This document shows, piece by piece, positions 1 to 7,613 of a stretch of DNA of 44,997 bases (the first letter of the stretch is position 1; each line of letters starts with the position of its first letter). The position numbers and the translations under genes are program-made. Below the pieces are notes generated by a model. The model ran no database searches. It saw only the letters and a program-made list of their open reading frames with translations, and was not told the DNA's origin. The DNA is taken from assembly GCA_025463865.1 (NCBI GenBank), contig JAODBH010000089.1, positions 1-44,997 of the forward strand, given 5' to 3'. Source of the stretch: Actinomycetes bacterium (lineage in GTDB: Bacteria; Actinomycetota; Acidimicrobiia; IMCC26256; Chersky-534).

Positions 1-181
1 CCTGCTCGACCATCGTGTCGGGCGCGCTGTAACGCTCGGCCGGGTCGTCGGCGTTGTAGAGGATGCAGTCGACGGCCTGGTTGCCGAGCAGGTCGACGAT
101 CTGCAGTGTGTCGCCCCGCTCGACGACGCCGGACCACGGAGCCCGCGCCTCCACCACCTCGTCGAGGATCGTCGTGGTCAC
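1..181 (-). CDS. DUF1989 urea-carboxylase-associated protein 2 (partial, 3' end outside window)
   Basis: Only the first 60 or so residues are present, and the gene continues past base 1. The GTG start at 179-181 overlaps the TGA of the upstream DUF1989 gene in a GTGA junction, so the two are translationally coupled. The N-terminus contains the family segments QIVDLLGNQAVDCILYNA and ERYSAPDTMVEQ, which match the second member (UAAP2) of the DUF1989 pairs found beside urea carboxylase. In several bacteria such pairs have been assigned as carboxyguanidine deiminase subunits working after guanidine/urea carboxylase. Assignment to the family is firm from sequence. The substrate, guanidine versus urea, is inference. 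The expected downstream partners (biotin carboxylase, allophanate hydrolase) would lie outside the window. Confidence 0.85.
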   Translation of the reverse strand, partial: MTTTILDEVVEARAPWSGVVERGDTLQIVDLLGNQAVDCILYNADDPAERYSAPDTMVEQ

Positions 182-1056
182 GACTGCAACCCGGCCGGCA
201 GGGCCCCCGTCGGCACCGATCCGACGTACGGATCCGATCGGAGGAGGTCTTCGGTGTTCAGGAAGGCGCGTTCGGCCTCGGGGCTCGACGACCACAACGG
301 GTCGTCGGGCCCGGTCGGCGCGTCGCGCCAAGCAGTGATGCGCAGCTCGGTCGCCGCGTATTGCGGCCGCGGGTCGAGCACGTGGGGGGTGTTGGCGACC
401 ACGACGATGACCGGCAGCTCCGCGAGCAGCTCGACGTAGGAGCCCTCGGTACCCTGCGAACCCTCGAAGCGGAGGCCGCCGTCAGGGCCGACCCGGACCG
501 ACTTGAAGAAGTTGACGTTCGGCACGATGTCGCGGCGTCCGAGCCCGTACTTCGCCAGGGCCACGGCGAACCGGTCACGCGCGTCCGGGAACGGCCCGTG
601 CACCCCGCCCCGGCCGTAGCGCGCCGCGTTCCGGGCCGCGTTCGATGCGCCGCACAAGGCGTCGTGTCCTCCGGCGGTGTCGGCCCGGATCGACATCAGG
701 ACGCGGCCCATGTCCGAGAGCAGGAGCGCGCCGGTCCCGAGGTAGGCCTGCCATTGCACCTTGACCGTGTCGGCGACGTTGAGCCGTTCGGTCGTCCGCC
801 CGGCGTTGTAGACGAGGACGTTGGCGCATGCGTCACCGCGCAGATCGGTCAACCGGACCGCAGTACCCCGGGCCAGGGCGCGGACCGCGCAGCCTCCGGT
901 TCCGATCGTCTCGTCCCACACCACCGACCCGGCTTCGACGCCCTCCGGGAGGTCGGTGGCAGCCGTGGCCGGGATCGTGGCCTGGTCCCACGTGGAGACG
1001 GCCGCCTGGGACCGGGCGTGCGCGCGCGCCTCCTCGGGCGTGGCCGTCTCACTCAC
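178..1056 (-). CDS. DUF1989 urea-carboxylase-associated protein 1
   Basis: This 292-residue protein has the DUF1989 fold signature: LTDLRGDACANVLVYNA around residues 69-85, and a Cys/His-containing TGGHDALCGASN segment around 126-138 that probably contributes to a metal site. The length is normal for UAAP1. In known systems UAAP1 and UAAP2 form a heteromeric carboxyguanidine deiminase, handing its product to allophanate hydrolase to yield ammonia and CO2. Here the two genes overlap by four bases. The GTG start at 1054-1056 lies 15 bases from a TTTCGA/TCGAAA inverted repeat (1071-1089), a likely repressor site. It diverges from a TetR gene and a NitT-type importer, as is usual for urea/guanidine carboxylase clusters. 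The family is certain and the substrate is inferred. Confidence 0.92.
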   Translation of the reverse strand: MSETATPEEARAHARSQAAVSTWDQATIPATAATDLPEGVEAGSVVWDETIGTGGCAVRALARGTAVRLTDLRGDACANVLVYNAGRTTERLNVADTVKVQWQAYLGTGALLLSDMGRVLMSIRADTAGGHDALCGASNAARNAARYGRGGVHGPFPDARDRFAVALAKYGLGRRDIVPNVNFFKSVRVGPDGGLRFEGSQGTEGSYVELLAELPVIVVVANTPHVLDPRPQYAATELRITAWRDAPTGPDDPLWSSSPEAERAFLNTEDLLRSDPYVGSVPTGALPAGLQS

Positions 1057-1070
1057 CGCGCGGACCCCCT

Positions 1071-1089
1071 TTTCGAGCCGTTATCGAAA
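1071..1089. promoter_or_regulatory. Inverted repeat, candidate operator for the DUF1989 operon
   Basis: TTTCGAGCCGTTATCGAAA has six-base inverted arms around a seven-base spacer. It lies between the DUF1989 start (1056) and the TetR start (1195). A TTGACA hexamer reads leftward at 1127-1122, but the matching -10 is poor. The same pattern recurs upstream of the transporter (1995-2013). The binding protein is inferred to be the TetR encoded at 1195-1938. Confidence 0.5.
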
Positions 1090-1194
1090 GCTGCAGTCAG
1101 GGTGGGGGCACCGCCGTCGTATGTCAACCCACCACGCCGCTCTTCACGCTCCCGTCACGCGGCCGCGCGTCGGAGCGCCGAGTAGGGTCGCTCC

Positions 1195-1938
1195 GTGGTC
1201 GTACGCGCCGAAGCCGAGCCGCCGCGTCGGAGCGGCCGTCCTCGCCGCAGCACCCGCGAGGCCGCCAGCGGCGATCCGCGGTCGGAGATCCTCGCCGCCG
1301 CCGGTCGCTTGTTCGCCGAGCGCGGCGTGGGCGGCACGACGATGGTCGAGATCGCCCGCGCCTCAGGACTGCGGCAGTCGTCGCTGTACTACTACTTCCG
1401 GAACAAGGGTCACGTTCTCGAGGCGATCGTGGTCGAGGCCAACCGCGTGCCGCTGCGGATGATCGAGCAGGTACGGGAGGCCGGCGGCCCGGCTCCGGTG
1501 CAGCTGTACCGGATCATCCGGGCGGACGTTGCCGCACTGAGCTCGTTGCCCTACGACCTGAACGAGATCCACCGCCTCGCCGGCCGCGACCCGGAGACCT
1601 TCACCCGCTACTGGGAAGAGCGCGAGCAGCTCGTCGACGCAGTCACCCAGGTGATCCGGGCGGGGATCGACGCCGGCGAGTTGCGGCAGATGCATCCGCG
1701 CCTCGCCGCGCTCACCATCCTCTCGAACGACGAAGGCACGCAGAACTGGTTGCGGGTCGCGGGCGGCCCCACCGCGCGCGACGCGTCGGCCACGCGCGCC
1801 GGGCTCGGCGGCACGCACGCCATCGGCGGGTTCCTCGCAGACCTCGTCGTCCGCGGCCTCCTGGTCGACGCTTCCACGATCGACGGCGTGCGCCAGGCCG
1901 CCGACGGTCTCGACGCCACCGCGGTGCTCGACCTCTAG
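1195..1938 (+). CDS. TetR-family transcriptional regulator of the DUF1989/transporter module
   Basis: A 247-residue regulator. A basic N-terminal tail (RRSGRPRRSTRE) precedes the TetR helix-turn-helix at about residues 29-75 (ILAAAGRLFAERGVGGTTM, then ASGLRQSSLYYYFRNKG with the typical YYYF signature). The C-terminal ligand-binding half is unassigned. The GTG start at 1195 is the first in-frame start before the DNA-binding domain. The gene sits between the divergent DUF1989 pair and the NitT/TauT-type importer. Two similar TTTCGA-N7-TCGAMA elements flank it, so it probably represses both units and perhaps itself, with the imported nitrogen compound or a metabolite as inducer (inference). Confidence 0.9.
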   Translation: MVVRAEAEPPRRSGRPRRSTREAASGDPRSEILAAAGRLFAERGVGGTTMVEIARASGLRQSSLYYYFRNKGHVLEAIVVEANRVPLRMIEQVREAGGPAPVQLYRIIRADVAALSSLPYDLNEIHRLAGRDPETFTRYWEEREQLVDAVTQVIRAGIDAGELRQMHPRLAALTILSNDEGTQNWLRVAGGPTARDASATRAGLGGTHAIGGFLADLVVRGLLVDASTIDGVRQAADGLDATAVLDL

Positions 1939-1966
1939 CCGTCCCCCGGCCCGCTCCTGCAAGGGG

Positions 1967-1998
1967 GCCGACAGGTCGGCGAAACACCCCCGTGTTTC
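1967..1998 (+). terminator. Two adjacent stem-loops after the TetR gene
   Basis: GCCGACAGGTCGGC (1967-1980) is followed without gap by GAAACAC-CCCC-GTGTTTC (1981-1998). Each is a perfect inverted repeat. No T-tract follows, so this could be a weak terminator for the TetR gene, part of the operator for the transporter operon, or a leader structure. The loops lack the ACGR sequence expected of a guanidine-II riboswitch. Confidence 0.35.
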
Positions 1999-2013
1999 GA
2001 TGGCTATTCGACA
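1995..2013. promoter_or_regulatory. Second copy of the TTTCGA-N7-TCGAMA operator-like element
   Basis: TTTCGATGGCTATTCGACA repeats the arms and spacing of the element at 1071-1089 with one arm mismatch. It lies 50 bases before the GTG start of the binding-protein gene (2063). A weak TACGTT -10 candidate at 2029-2034 would place the right arm over the -35 region, consistent with repression. Confidence 0.45.
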
Positions 2014-2062
2014 GAAATCTCCCGGCGTTACGTTGCGGCCGAAGCCACCGGGAGGAACCAGG

Positions 2063-3100
2063 GTGAGAGCTCGTCGAGCGCAACGCGTGATGGCCGTGAG
2101 CACCGTGCTCGCGTTGACGATGGCGGGCGGAATCGCGGCCGCCGCCGGCGCGGGTGCTGCCGAGCCGAGGGCCGCGTCGGGCGCGACGATGACGATCGGA
2201 TACAGCGCGTGGCCGGGCTGGTTCCCGCTCCTCGTCGGTGACCAGACCGGGATCTTCAAGAAGGCCGGGCTGAACGTGAAGCTCAAGTACTTCGCCAACT
2301 ACACCGGCTCGCTCGACGCGCTGTCGGCCGGTCGCCTCGACGCGAACGCGCAGACCCTCAACGACACGATGGCCGCGGTAGCGGCCGGGTCGAAGCAGAC
2401 GATCGTCGTCACCGGCGACAACTCGGCGGGCAACGATGCCGTCATCTGCGACAAGTCGGTGGGCAACTCGATCAAGGACCTGAAGGGCAAGACGATCGCG
2501 GCCGAGGAGGGCGTGGTCGACCACTACCTGCTGCTCCAGGGCCTCGAATCCGTCGGCATGACCCAGAGCGACATCGACTTCCGGGGCTCACCCACCGACG
2601 CCGCGGCCGGCGCATTCGCCGGCGGTCAGTTCGACTGCGTCGCCGTGTTCGCGCCGTTCACGGTGCAGGCGCTCACCCGCCCCGGCTCGCACGTGGTGTT
2701 CAGCTCGAAGGACTTCCCGGGGGCGATCCCCGACCACATCGTGTTCTCGGCCTCCTTCGTCAAGGCGCACCCGAAAGACGTCCAGAAGTTCGTCAACGCC
2801 TGGTACAAGACGCTCGACTACATCACCGCAAACCCGGCGAAGTCGACGGCCATCATGGCGAAGAAGGCGGAGCTCTCCACGGCCGACTACGACTCACTCG
2901 CGAAGGGCACGAAGCTCTTCACCGCGACCGAGGCGGTCGCCGCCTTCACGCCCGGGAGCTCGCCGGCTTCGTTGCAGTACGAGGCGAAGAAGATCAATCC
3001 GTTCCTCGTCAGCTCCGGCCTGACCAAGAAGCAGGCATCGCTGAAGGGCCTCTTCGCTCCGCAGTTCACGAAGGCGTACCTCAAGGCGAACGCCGGCTAG
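2063..3100 (+). CDS. NitT/TauT-type ABC transporter substrate-binding protein
   Basis: A periplasmic-type binding protein of 345 residues (SsuA/THI5/NMT1 fold) that should capture a small nitrogen compound outside the membrane. The GTG start at 2063 is preceded by GGGAGGAACC. An open frame exists up to 2000, but it adds 21 residues that would spoil the signal sequence. Residues 1-32 form a signal peptide (RARRAQR, then a hydrophobic stretch ending AGAGAAEPRA). The mature part opens with TIGYSAWPGWFPLLVGDQTGIF, cut here to its ends TIGYSAW...GIF, typical of nitrate/sulfonate/taurine binders. The stop at 3100 abuts the permease GTG. The substrate may be guanidine or urea, inferred from the DUF1989 neighbours. 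Confidence 0.9.
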   Translation: MRARRAQRVMAVSTVLALTMAGGIAAAAGAGAAEPRAASGATMTIGYSAWPGWFPLLVGDQTGIFKKAGLNVKLKYFANYTGSLDALSAGRLDANAQTLNDTMAAVAAGSKQTIVVTGDNSAGNDAVICDKSVGNSIKDLKGKTIAAEEGVVDHYLLLQGLESVGMTQSDIDFRGSPTDAAAGAFAGGQFDCVAVFAPFTVQALTRPGSHVVFSSKDFPGAIPDHIVFSASFVKAHPKDVQKFVNAWYKTLDYITANPAKSTAIMAKKAELSTADYDSLAKGTKLFTATEAVAAFTPGSSPASLQYEAKKINPFLVSSGLTKKQASLKGLFAPQFTKAYLKANAG

Positions 3101-4024
3101 GTGACGGACACCTCGCTCGATCCCGTGCCCGGCTCCGGTCCTCGGACCCCGCCGGGCACGGGCGCGGGCACTGCTCATCTCGGTGACGACCCGGCTGCAC
3201 CCTGGCGTCGTTCGGCGAAACCGGGGACCCGGGGCCGCAAACAGGGCGCGCTGCTGCGGTTGCGGGACGAGATCCCCTTCCGGACCCGCGTGGTGCTCGC
3301 GTGCACGGGGATCGCGGGCCTCGTCGTCGTGTGGCTGCTCGCGGCAGCGTGGTCGAGCGGCGCGGTCGTCGTGCCGACCCCGCTGGCAACCTGGAACGCG
3401 TTCACCGACTACTGGCGCAGCGGCGAGCTCAGCACCGACCTATCGGCGAGCGCGGTGCGCGTCGCCGAGGGCTACACGATCAGCATGGTGGTCGGCATCG
3501 TGCTCGGGGTCGCGATCGGGAGCTTCCGGTCGATCGAGGCGTTCTGGGAGTCGCCAATCGGCTTCCTGCGCTACATCCCCGCGACCGCGCTCACGCCACT
3601 GTTCCTGCTCTGGTTGGGCATCGACGAGTCGCCCAAGATCGCGCTCATCATCGCGGGCACGGTCTTCTACAACATCCTGATGATCGCCGACGTGACCCGC
3701 GCAGTTCCCCGCGAGCTGATCACCGCCTCGTACACCCTCGGTGCCGGGCGGCTGCGCGTCCTCTGCCGCGTCATCCTCCCGCATTCGTGGCCGGGCATCA
3801 TCGACGTCGCCCGCATCAATCTCGCCGCGGCGTGGCTGATGCTCGTCGTCGCCGAGCTCCTCGCCGCGCAGGACGGCCTCGGCTATCGCATGATCCAGTC
3901 GCAGCGCTTCCTGCAGTACGGCCGCATGTTCGCGATCCTGCTGATCTTCGCCGTCATCGGGATGTTCAGCGACCTCGCCCTGCGCGGCTTGCGCACGCTC
4001 GTGGCTCCGTGGGCCCGGCCGTGA
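3101..4024 (+). CDS. NitT/TauT-type ABC transporter permease
   Basis: A 307-residue membrane subunit of the SsuC/TauC family, with a cytoplasmic N-terminal tail of about 65 Pro/Gly-rich residues and then five to six hydrophobic helices. The EAA-type coupling loop is visible as ELITASYTLGAGRLRVLCR followed by VILPHSWPGI, which docks to the ATPase. The GTG start follows the stop of the binding protein with no gap, and the TGA overlaps the ATPase GTG by four bases. Together with its neighbours it forms a complete importer. The long N-terminal tail is unusual, and a later start is possible, but no internal ATG or GTG with a better ribosome site is obvious. Confidence 0.9.
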   Translation: MTDTSLDPVPGSGPRTPPGTGAGTAHLGDDPAAPWRRSAKPGTRGRKQGALLRLRDEIPFRTRVVLACTGIAGLVVVWLLAAAWSSGAVVVPTPLATWNAFTDYWRSGELSTDLSASAVRVAEGYTISMVVGIVLGVAIGSFRSIEAFWESPIGFLRYIPATALTPLFLLWLGIDESPKIALIIAGTVFYNILMIADVTRAVPRELITASYTLGAGRLRVLCRVILPHSWPGIIDVARINLAAAWLMLVVAELLAAQDGLGYRMIQSQRFLQYGRMFAILLIFAVIGMFSDLALRGLRTLVAPWARP

Positions 4025-4827
4025 CCGAGCCCGCGATCGCCGCGACCGGTACCAAGGCCGCGCCGAAGCTCGTGCTCGAGAACATCGTCAAGGACTTCAC
4101 CGGCCGTCGGCACAAGACCGTGCGGGCGATCGACGGCATCGACATCGAGGTCGGCGACGGTGAGATCGTGTGCCTGGTCGGCGCCTCCGGTTGCGGAAAG
4201 ACGACGCTCCTCAACATCGTCGCGGGCCTCGAGCAGCCGACCAGCGGCGGGGTCACCATCGACGGCGAGGCCATCGTCGGGCCCGGACCCGACCGGGGCA
4301 TGGTCTTCCAGAGCTACTCGCTCTACCCGTGGCGCACGGTCAGCGAGAACGTCGCGTTCGGGCTCGAGTGCATCGGCATGTCGCGCAAGGACCGGGCCGA
4401 GCGCGTACAGGAGCTCCTCGGGATCATCGGGCTCGGCCGCTTCGCCGACAACCACCCGAAGGAGCTCTCCGGCGGCATGCGTCAGCGGGTCGCGATCGCC
4501 CGGGCGCTCGCGCCCGAGCCCGACATCCTGCTTCTCGACGAGCCGTTCGGCGCGCTCGACGCGCAGACCCGGCGGGCAATGCAGGAGTTCCTGCTGCTCG
4601 TCTGGCAGCGGACGCGGGCCACGATCCTGTTCGTCACCCACGACATCGAGGAAGCGATCCTCCTCGCCACGCGCATCTACGTGTTGTCGTCGCATCCCGG
4701 TCGCGTGGTCGAGGAGATCACGGTGCCGTTCGGCACGAACCGCGGGCCGTCGGTCCTGCGCGACCCCCGCTTCCTCGACCTGCGCGACGAGATCCAGGAG
4801 CTCCTGACCACCCAGGTCGAGCGCTGA
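4021..4827 (+). CDS. NitT/TauT-type ABC transporter ATP-binding protein
   Basis: A 268-residue ATPase of the SsuB/TauB type that powers the importer. Visible motifs are Walker A GASGCGKTT, the Q-loop in MVFQSYSLYPWRT, signature LSGGMRQR, Walker B ILLLDEPFGALD and the switch histidine in FVTHDIEEA. The GTG start at 4021 is chosen because it overlaps the permease stop (GTGA), and the protein then opens directly before LENIVKDF. The frame stays open far upstream, but only as a shadow of the permease gene. It is the last gene of the three-gene importer operon. The gap to the next gene is 60 bases with no clear terminator. Confidence 0.93.
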   Translation: MTEPAIAATGTKAAPKLVLENIVKDFTGRRHKTVRAIDGIDIEVGDGEIVCLVGASGCGKTTLLNIVAGLEQPTSGGVTIDGEAIVGPGPDRGMVFQSYSLYPWRTVSENVAFGLECIGMSRKDRAERVQELLGIIGLGRFADNHPKELSGGMRQRVAIARALAPEPDILLLDEPFGALDAQTRRAMQEFLLLVWQRTRATILFVTHDIEEAILLATRIYVLSSHPGRVVEEITVPFGTNRGPSVLRDPRFLDLRDEIQELLTTQVER

Positions 4828-4887
4828 CGACGCGAGAGTCGACAAAAATTCGGGCGCGTCGGTCGGGACCCGATCCATGCTGGAGCG

Positions 4888-5553
4888 ATGCCTCACCCGG
4901 TCACGCTGCTCGGCGATGTCGTGCGGCTCGAGCCGCTCGATCCCGGACACGTCGACGCGTTGGTCTCGGCGGCGAACGAGGACCGCTCGACGTACGCGTT
5001 CACGCGCGTACCTCCGGACGCGCCCTCGATGCGGTCCTACGTCGAGTCGGTGCTCGCGGATCAAGCGGCCGGCCTTGCCCTGCCGTTCGCGACCCGGCGC
5101 CTCGACACGGGGCAGGTCGTCGGCAGCACCCGCTTCCTCGACCTCGTCTACTGGACGACGCCGCCGACCCTGACGTCCTCCCCGTACGTGCGGCCCGGGA
5201 CCGTCGACCGCACGGCTCCGAGCACGGTCGAGATCGGCGCCACCTGGCTCGCGGCGTCGGCCCAACGGAGCGCGGTGAACACCGAGGCGAAGCTCCTGAT
5301 GCTCGGCCACGCCTTCGAGACGTGGGCCGTCGAGCGGGTCGCGCTCAAGACCGACGCCCGCAACACCCGCTCACGGCAGGCGATCGAACGCATCGGCGCC
5401 CGGTTCGAGGGGGTGCACCGGGCGGAGCAGATCGGCTACGACGGCGCGATCCGTGACAACGCGTACTACTCGATCATCCGGTCCGAATGGCCGGGAATCC
5501 GCGACGCGTTGCGAAGGCGGCTCGACATCTCCGCGCACCGATCGCCCGATTGA
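4888..5553 (+). CDS. GNAT-family N-acetyltransferase (RimJ/RimL-like)
   Basis: A 221-residue acetyl-CoA-dependent acyltransferase. The N-terminal GDVVRLEPLDPGHVDALVSA and the C-terminal NTRSRQAIERIGARFEGVHR segment with the following DNAYYSIIRSEWP are the standard signatures of RimJ/RimL-type enzymes, which acetylate amino groups of proteins, antibiotics or metabolites. The substrate cannot be read from sequence. ATG 4888 is the first start in frame after the transporter. Twenty-two bases separate it from the rsbQ-like gene, so it probably heads that operon. Confidence 0.88.
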   Translation: MPHPVTLLGDVVRLEPLDPGHVDALVSAANEDRSTYAFTRVPPDAPSMRSYVESVLADQAAGLALPFATRRLDTGQVVGSTRFLDLVYWTTPPTLTSSPYVRPGTVDRTAPSTVEIGATWLAASAQRSAVNTEAKLLMLGHAFETWAVERVALKTDARNTRSRQAIERIGARFEGVHRAEQIGYDGAIRDNAYYSIIRSEWPGIRDALRRRLDISAHRSPD

Positions 5554-5575
5554 TTCCTCCAGAGGACGGCGTAAC

Positions 5576-6379
5576 GTGGCTCCCGTGGAGGTCGCGGAGC
5601 GGTACAACATCAAGCTCTCGGGTCAACTCGACGGCCAGCCCATGCTCTTCGCCCATGGCTTCGGCTGTGATCAGAACATGTGGCGCTACGTCGCCCCGAG
5701 CTTCGAGGACCGGTTCCGGGTGGTGCTCTTCGACCACATCGGGGCCGGGGGCTCCGATCTCAGCGCCTACGACCCGCAGCGGTATTCCACCCTCGCGGGC
5801 TACGCCGAAGACGTCCTCGAGATCTGTGAGGCCCTCGACCTCCACGACGTCGTGTTCGTCGGCCACTCGGTGTCGGCGATGATCGGTGCGCTCGCCGCGA
5901 TCGAGACGCCGGACCGCTTCGCCAAGCTGGTCTTCGTGGGACCCTCGCCGCGCTACATCGACGACGGTGACTACGTCGGTGGCTTCGGACCCGACGACAT
6001 CACCGAGCTCCTCGACTCGCTCGAGAGCAACTACCTCGGCTGGTCGGGCGCGATGGCCCCGGTGATCATGGGGAACCCCGACCGACCCGAGTTGGGCGAC
6101 GAGCTCACGGCGAGCTTCTGCCGCACCGACCCCGAGATCGCCCGCGGCTTCGCCCGCGCCACCTTCCTGTCCGACAACCGAGCCGATCTGCGCCACGTGA
6201 AGACACCTACGCTTGTGCTGCAATCCAGCAACGATGCCATCGCACCTATCGCGGTGGGTGAGTTCGTGCGGGATGCGCTTCCCGACAGCACCTACGTGCT
6301 GCTCGACGCCACGGGTCATTGCCCGAATCTGAGCGCCCCCGAAGCAACCCGCGCGGCGATCGCCAGCTTCGTGAGGTGA
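5576..6379 (+). CDS. rsbQ: RsbQ-like alpha/beta hydrolase, partner of the PAS-PP2C phosphatase
   Basis: A 267-residue alpha/beta hydrolase that closely follows Bacillus subtilis RsbQ across its length. Examples are FAHGFGCDQNMW near residue 25, the nucleophile elbow FVGHSVSAMIG with Ser98, ASFCRTDPEIARGFA, Asp220 in SSNDAIAP and His248 in ATGHCP. The triad positions nearly coincide with RsbQ's Ser96/Asp219/His247. RsbQ binds or hydrolyses an unknown small ligand and activates RsbP in the energy-stress branch of sigma-B control. Plant karrikin/strigolactone receptors belong to the same family. GTG 5576 is preceded by AGAGGA at nine bases. GTG 5585 is an alternative. The next gene is the matching phosphatase. 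No RsbV/RsbW/sigma-B genes lie nearby. Confidence 0.88.
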   Translation: MAPVEVAERYNIKLSGQLDGQPMLFAHGFGCDQNMWRYVAPSFEDRFRVVLFDHIGAGGSDLSAYDPQRYSTLAGYAEDVLEICEALDLHDVVFVGHSVSAMIGALAAIETPDRFAKLVFVGPSPRYIDDGDYVGGFGPDDITELLDSLESNYLGWSGAMAPVIMGNPDRPELGDELTASFCRTDPEIARGFARATFLSDNRADLRHVKTPTLVLQSSNDAIAPIAVGEFVRDALPDSTYVLLDATGHCPNLSAPEATRAAIASFVR

Positions 6380-6416
6380 CCCGACCCTCGGTCGGCGACG
6401 TGGGCGGCGGGGGTTC

Positions 6417-7601
6417 ATGAACCAGGCCGAGGCGGCCGAGGCGTTCTACGCGGCGTTGCTCGAGCACGACGCGGAGGCCCTGTACGAGCGCGCCCCCGTT
6501 GGCTACTTGTCGACCACGCCCGACGGCATGATCGTCAAGGTCAACGCGACGTTTCTCACCTGGACCGGCCTCGCCCGCGAGGCGCTGATCGGCCGACGTA
6601 CCTTCGCCGAGCTGCTGACGCCCGGCGGCCGGATCTATCACGAGACCCACTACGCGCCGATGCTCCAGATGCAGGGCACCGCCCGCGAGATCGCGTTCGA
6701 CATCGTGCGGTCCGACGGCTCCCGGATGCCTGCACTCGTCAACGCGGTGCTCGAACGCACCGATGTGGGGGCGCCGGTCGTGGTGCGAATCGCCGTCTTC
6801 GACGCCACCGAGCGCCGCGCGTACGAGCGGGAGCTGCTCCGGGCCAAGCAGCGGGCCGAGGACTCCGAGGCCCGGGCCACGTTGCTCGCCCGCACCTTGC
6901 AACAGGTGCTGATACCGCCCGCCCCGCCCGACATCCCGGGTCTCGAGCTGGCTGCGGCGTACCGGCCCGCGGGTAGGGGCGAGGAGGTGGGCGGTGACTT
7001 CTACGACGTCTTCGAGATCGGTCGAGGCGACTGGGTCGCGGCGATCGGCGACGTCTGTGGAAAGGGTGTCGAGGCGGCCGTCGTGACCGCGCTCGCCCGA
7101 GCGACGATCCGAGCGGCTTCGGTCGGTCGGCCCAACCCTCGCGACGTCCTCGGTACCCTCAACCAGGTGCTGCTGCACCACCACACGGAGCGGTTCTGCA
7201 CCATCGAGCTCCTCCGACTGCGCGAGACGGAGCGCGGGTGGACCGCCACCGTCGCCGCCGGCGGGCATCCCCTGCCGATCCTCGCCCGCGACGGCTCCTC
7301 ACCGACCACGTTCGGCGAACCCGGAGACCTGCTCGGCGTGTTCGTCGAGCCTGATCTCCGCGACACCGAGGTCCTCCTCCGCTCGGGCGACGCAATCGTC
7401 CTTTACACCGACGGAGTGACCGAAGGGCGCCAGGGGAGCCAGGGGAGCCAGTTTTACGGCGAGCAACGGCTTCGGGACGCGATCACCTCCTTCCGGGGCT
7501 CGGCCACCTCGTTGGTCGACGGCATCCTCCACGACGTGCTGGAGTTCCAGACCGGGAATCCCCGCGACGACATCGCGGTGGTCGTCGTCCGCGTGCCGTG
7601 A
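6417..7601 (+). CDS. rsbP: RsbP-like PAS domain serine phosphatase (PP2C/SpoIIE type)
   Basis: A 394-residue protein. A PAS domain spans about residues 20-130 (ERAPVGYLSTTPDGMIVKVN onward), a helical linker about 132-165, and a PP2C/SpoIIE domain about 185-394. The metal-binding aspartates of PP2C are in VGGDFYDVF, AIGDVCGKG, LYTDGVTE and NPRDDIAVV. The layout is that of B. subtilis RsbP, which dephosphorylates the anti-anti-sigma factor RsbV under energy stress. The gene follows an RsbQ-like hydrolase by 37 bases, repeating the RsbQ-RsbP pairing. ATG 6417 is the only early start keeping the PAS domain intact. A nine-base tandem duplication (7431-7448) adds a second GSQ in a surface loop. Confidence 0.9.
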   Translation: MNQAEAAEAFYAALLEHDAEALYERAPVGYLSTTPDGMIVKVNATFLTWTGLAREALIGRRTFAELLTPGGRIYHETHYAPMLQMQGTAREIAFDIVRSDGSRMPALVNAVLERTDVGAPVVVRIAVFDATERRAYERELLRAKQRAEDSEARATLLARTLQQVLIPPAPPDIPGLELAAAYRPAGRGEEVGGDFYDVFEIGRGDWVAAIGDVCGKGVEAAVVTALARATIRAASVGRPNPRDVLGTLNQVLLHHHTERFCTIELLRLRETERGWTATVAAGGHPLPILARDGSSPTTFGEPGDLLGVFVEPDLRDTEVLLRSGDAIVLYTDGVTEGRQGSQGSQFYGEQRLRDAITSFRGSATSLVDGILHDVLEFQTGNPRDDIAVVVVRVP

Positions 7602-7613
7602 CAGAGTTTGCCG

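Noticed and set aside
1057-2062. Guanidine (ykkC-type) riboswitch expected near DUF1989 genes
   Set aside because: The conserved ykkC-I core and the ACGR loops of mini-ykkC are not recognisable in either leader. The paired stem-loops at 1967-1998 have different loops. A covariance search would decide.
3883-5310. 475-codon leftward open frame across the transporter ATPase and GNAT genes
   Set aside because: It is a shadow of two real + strand genes with complete motifs, and has no ribosome site or domain.
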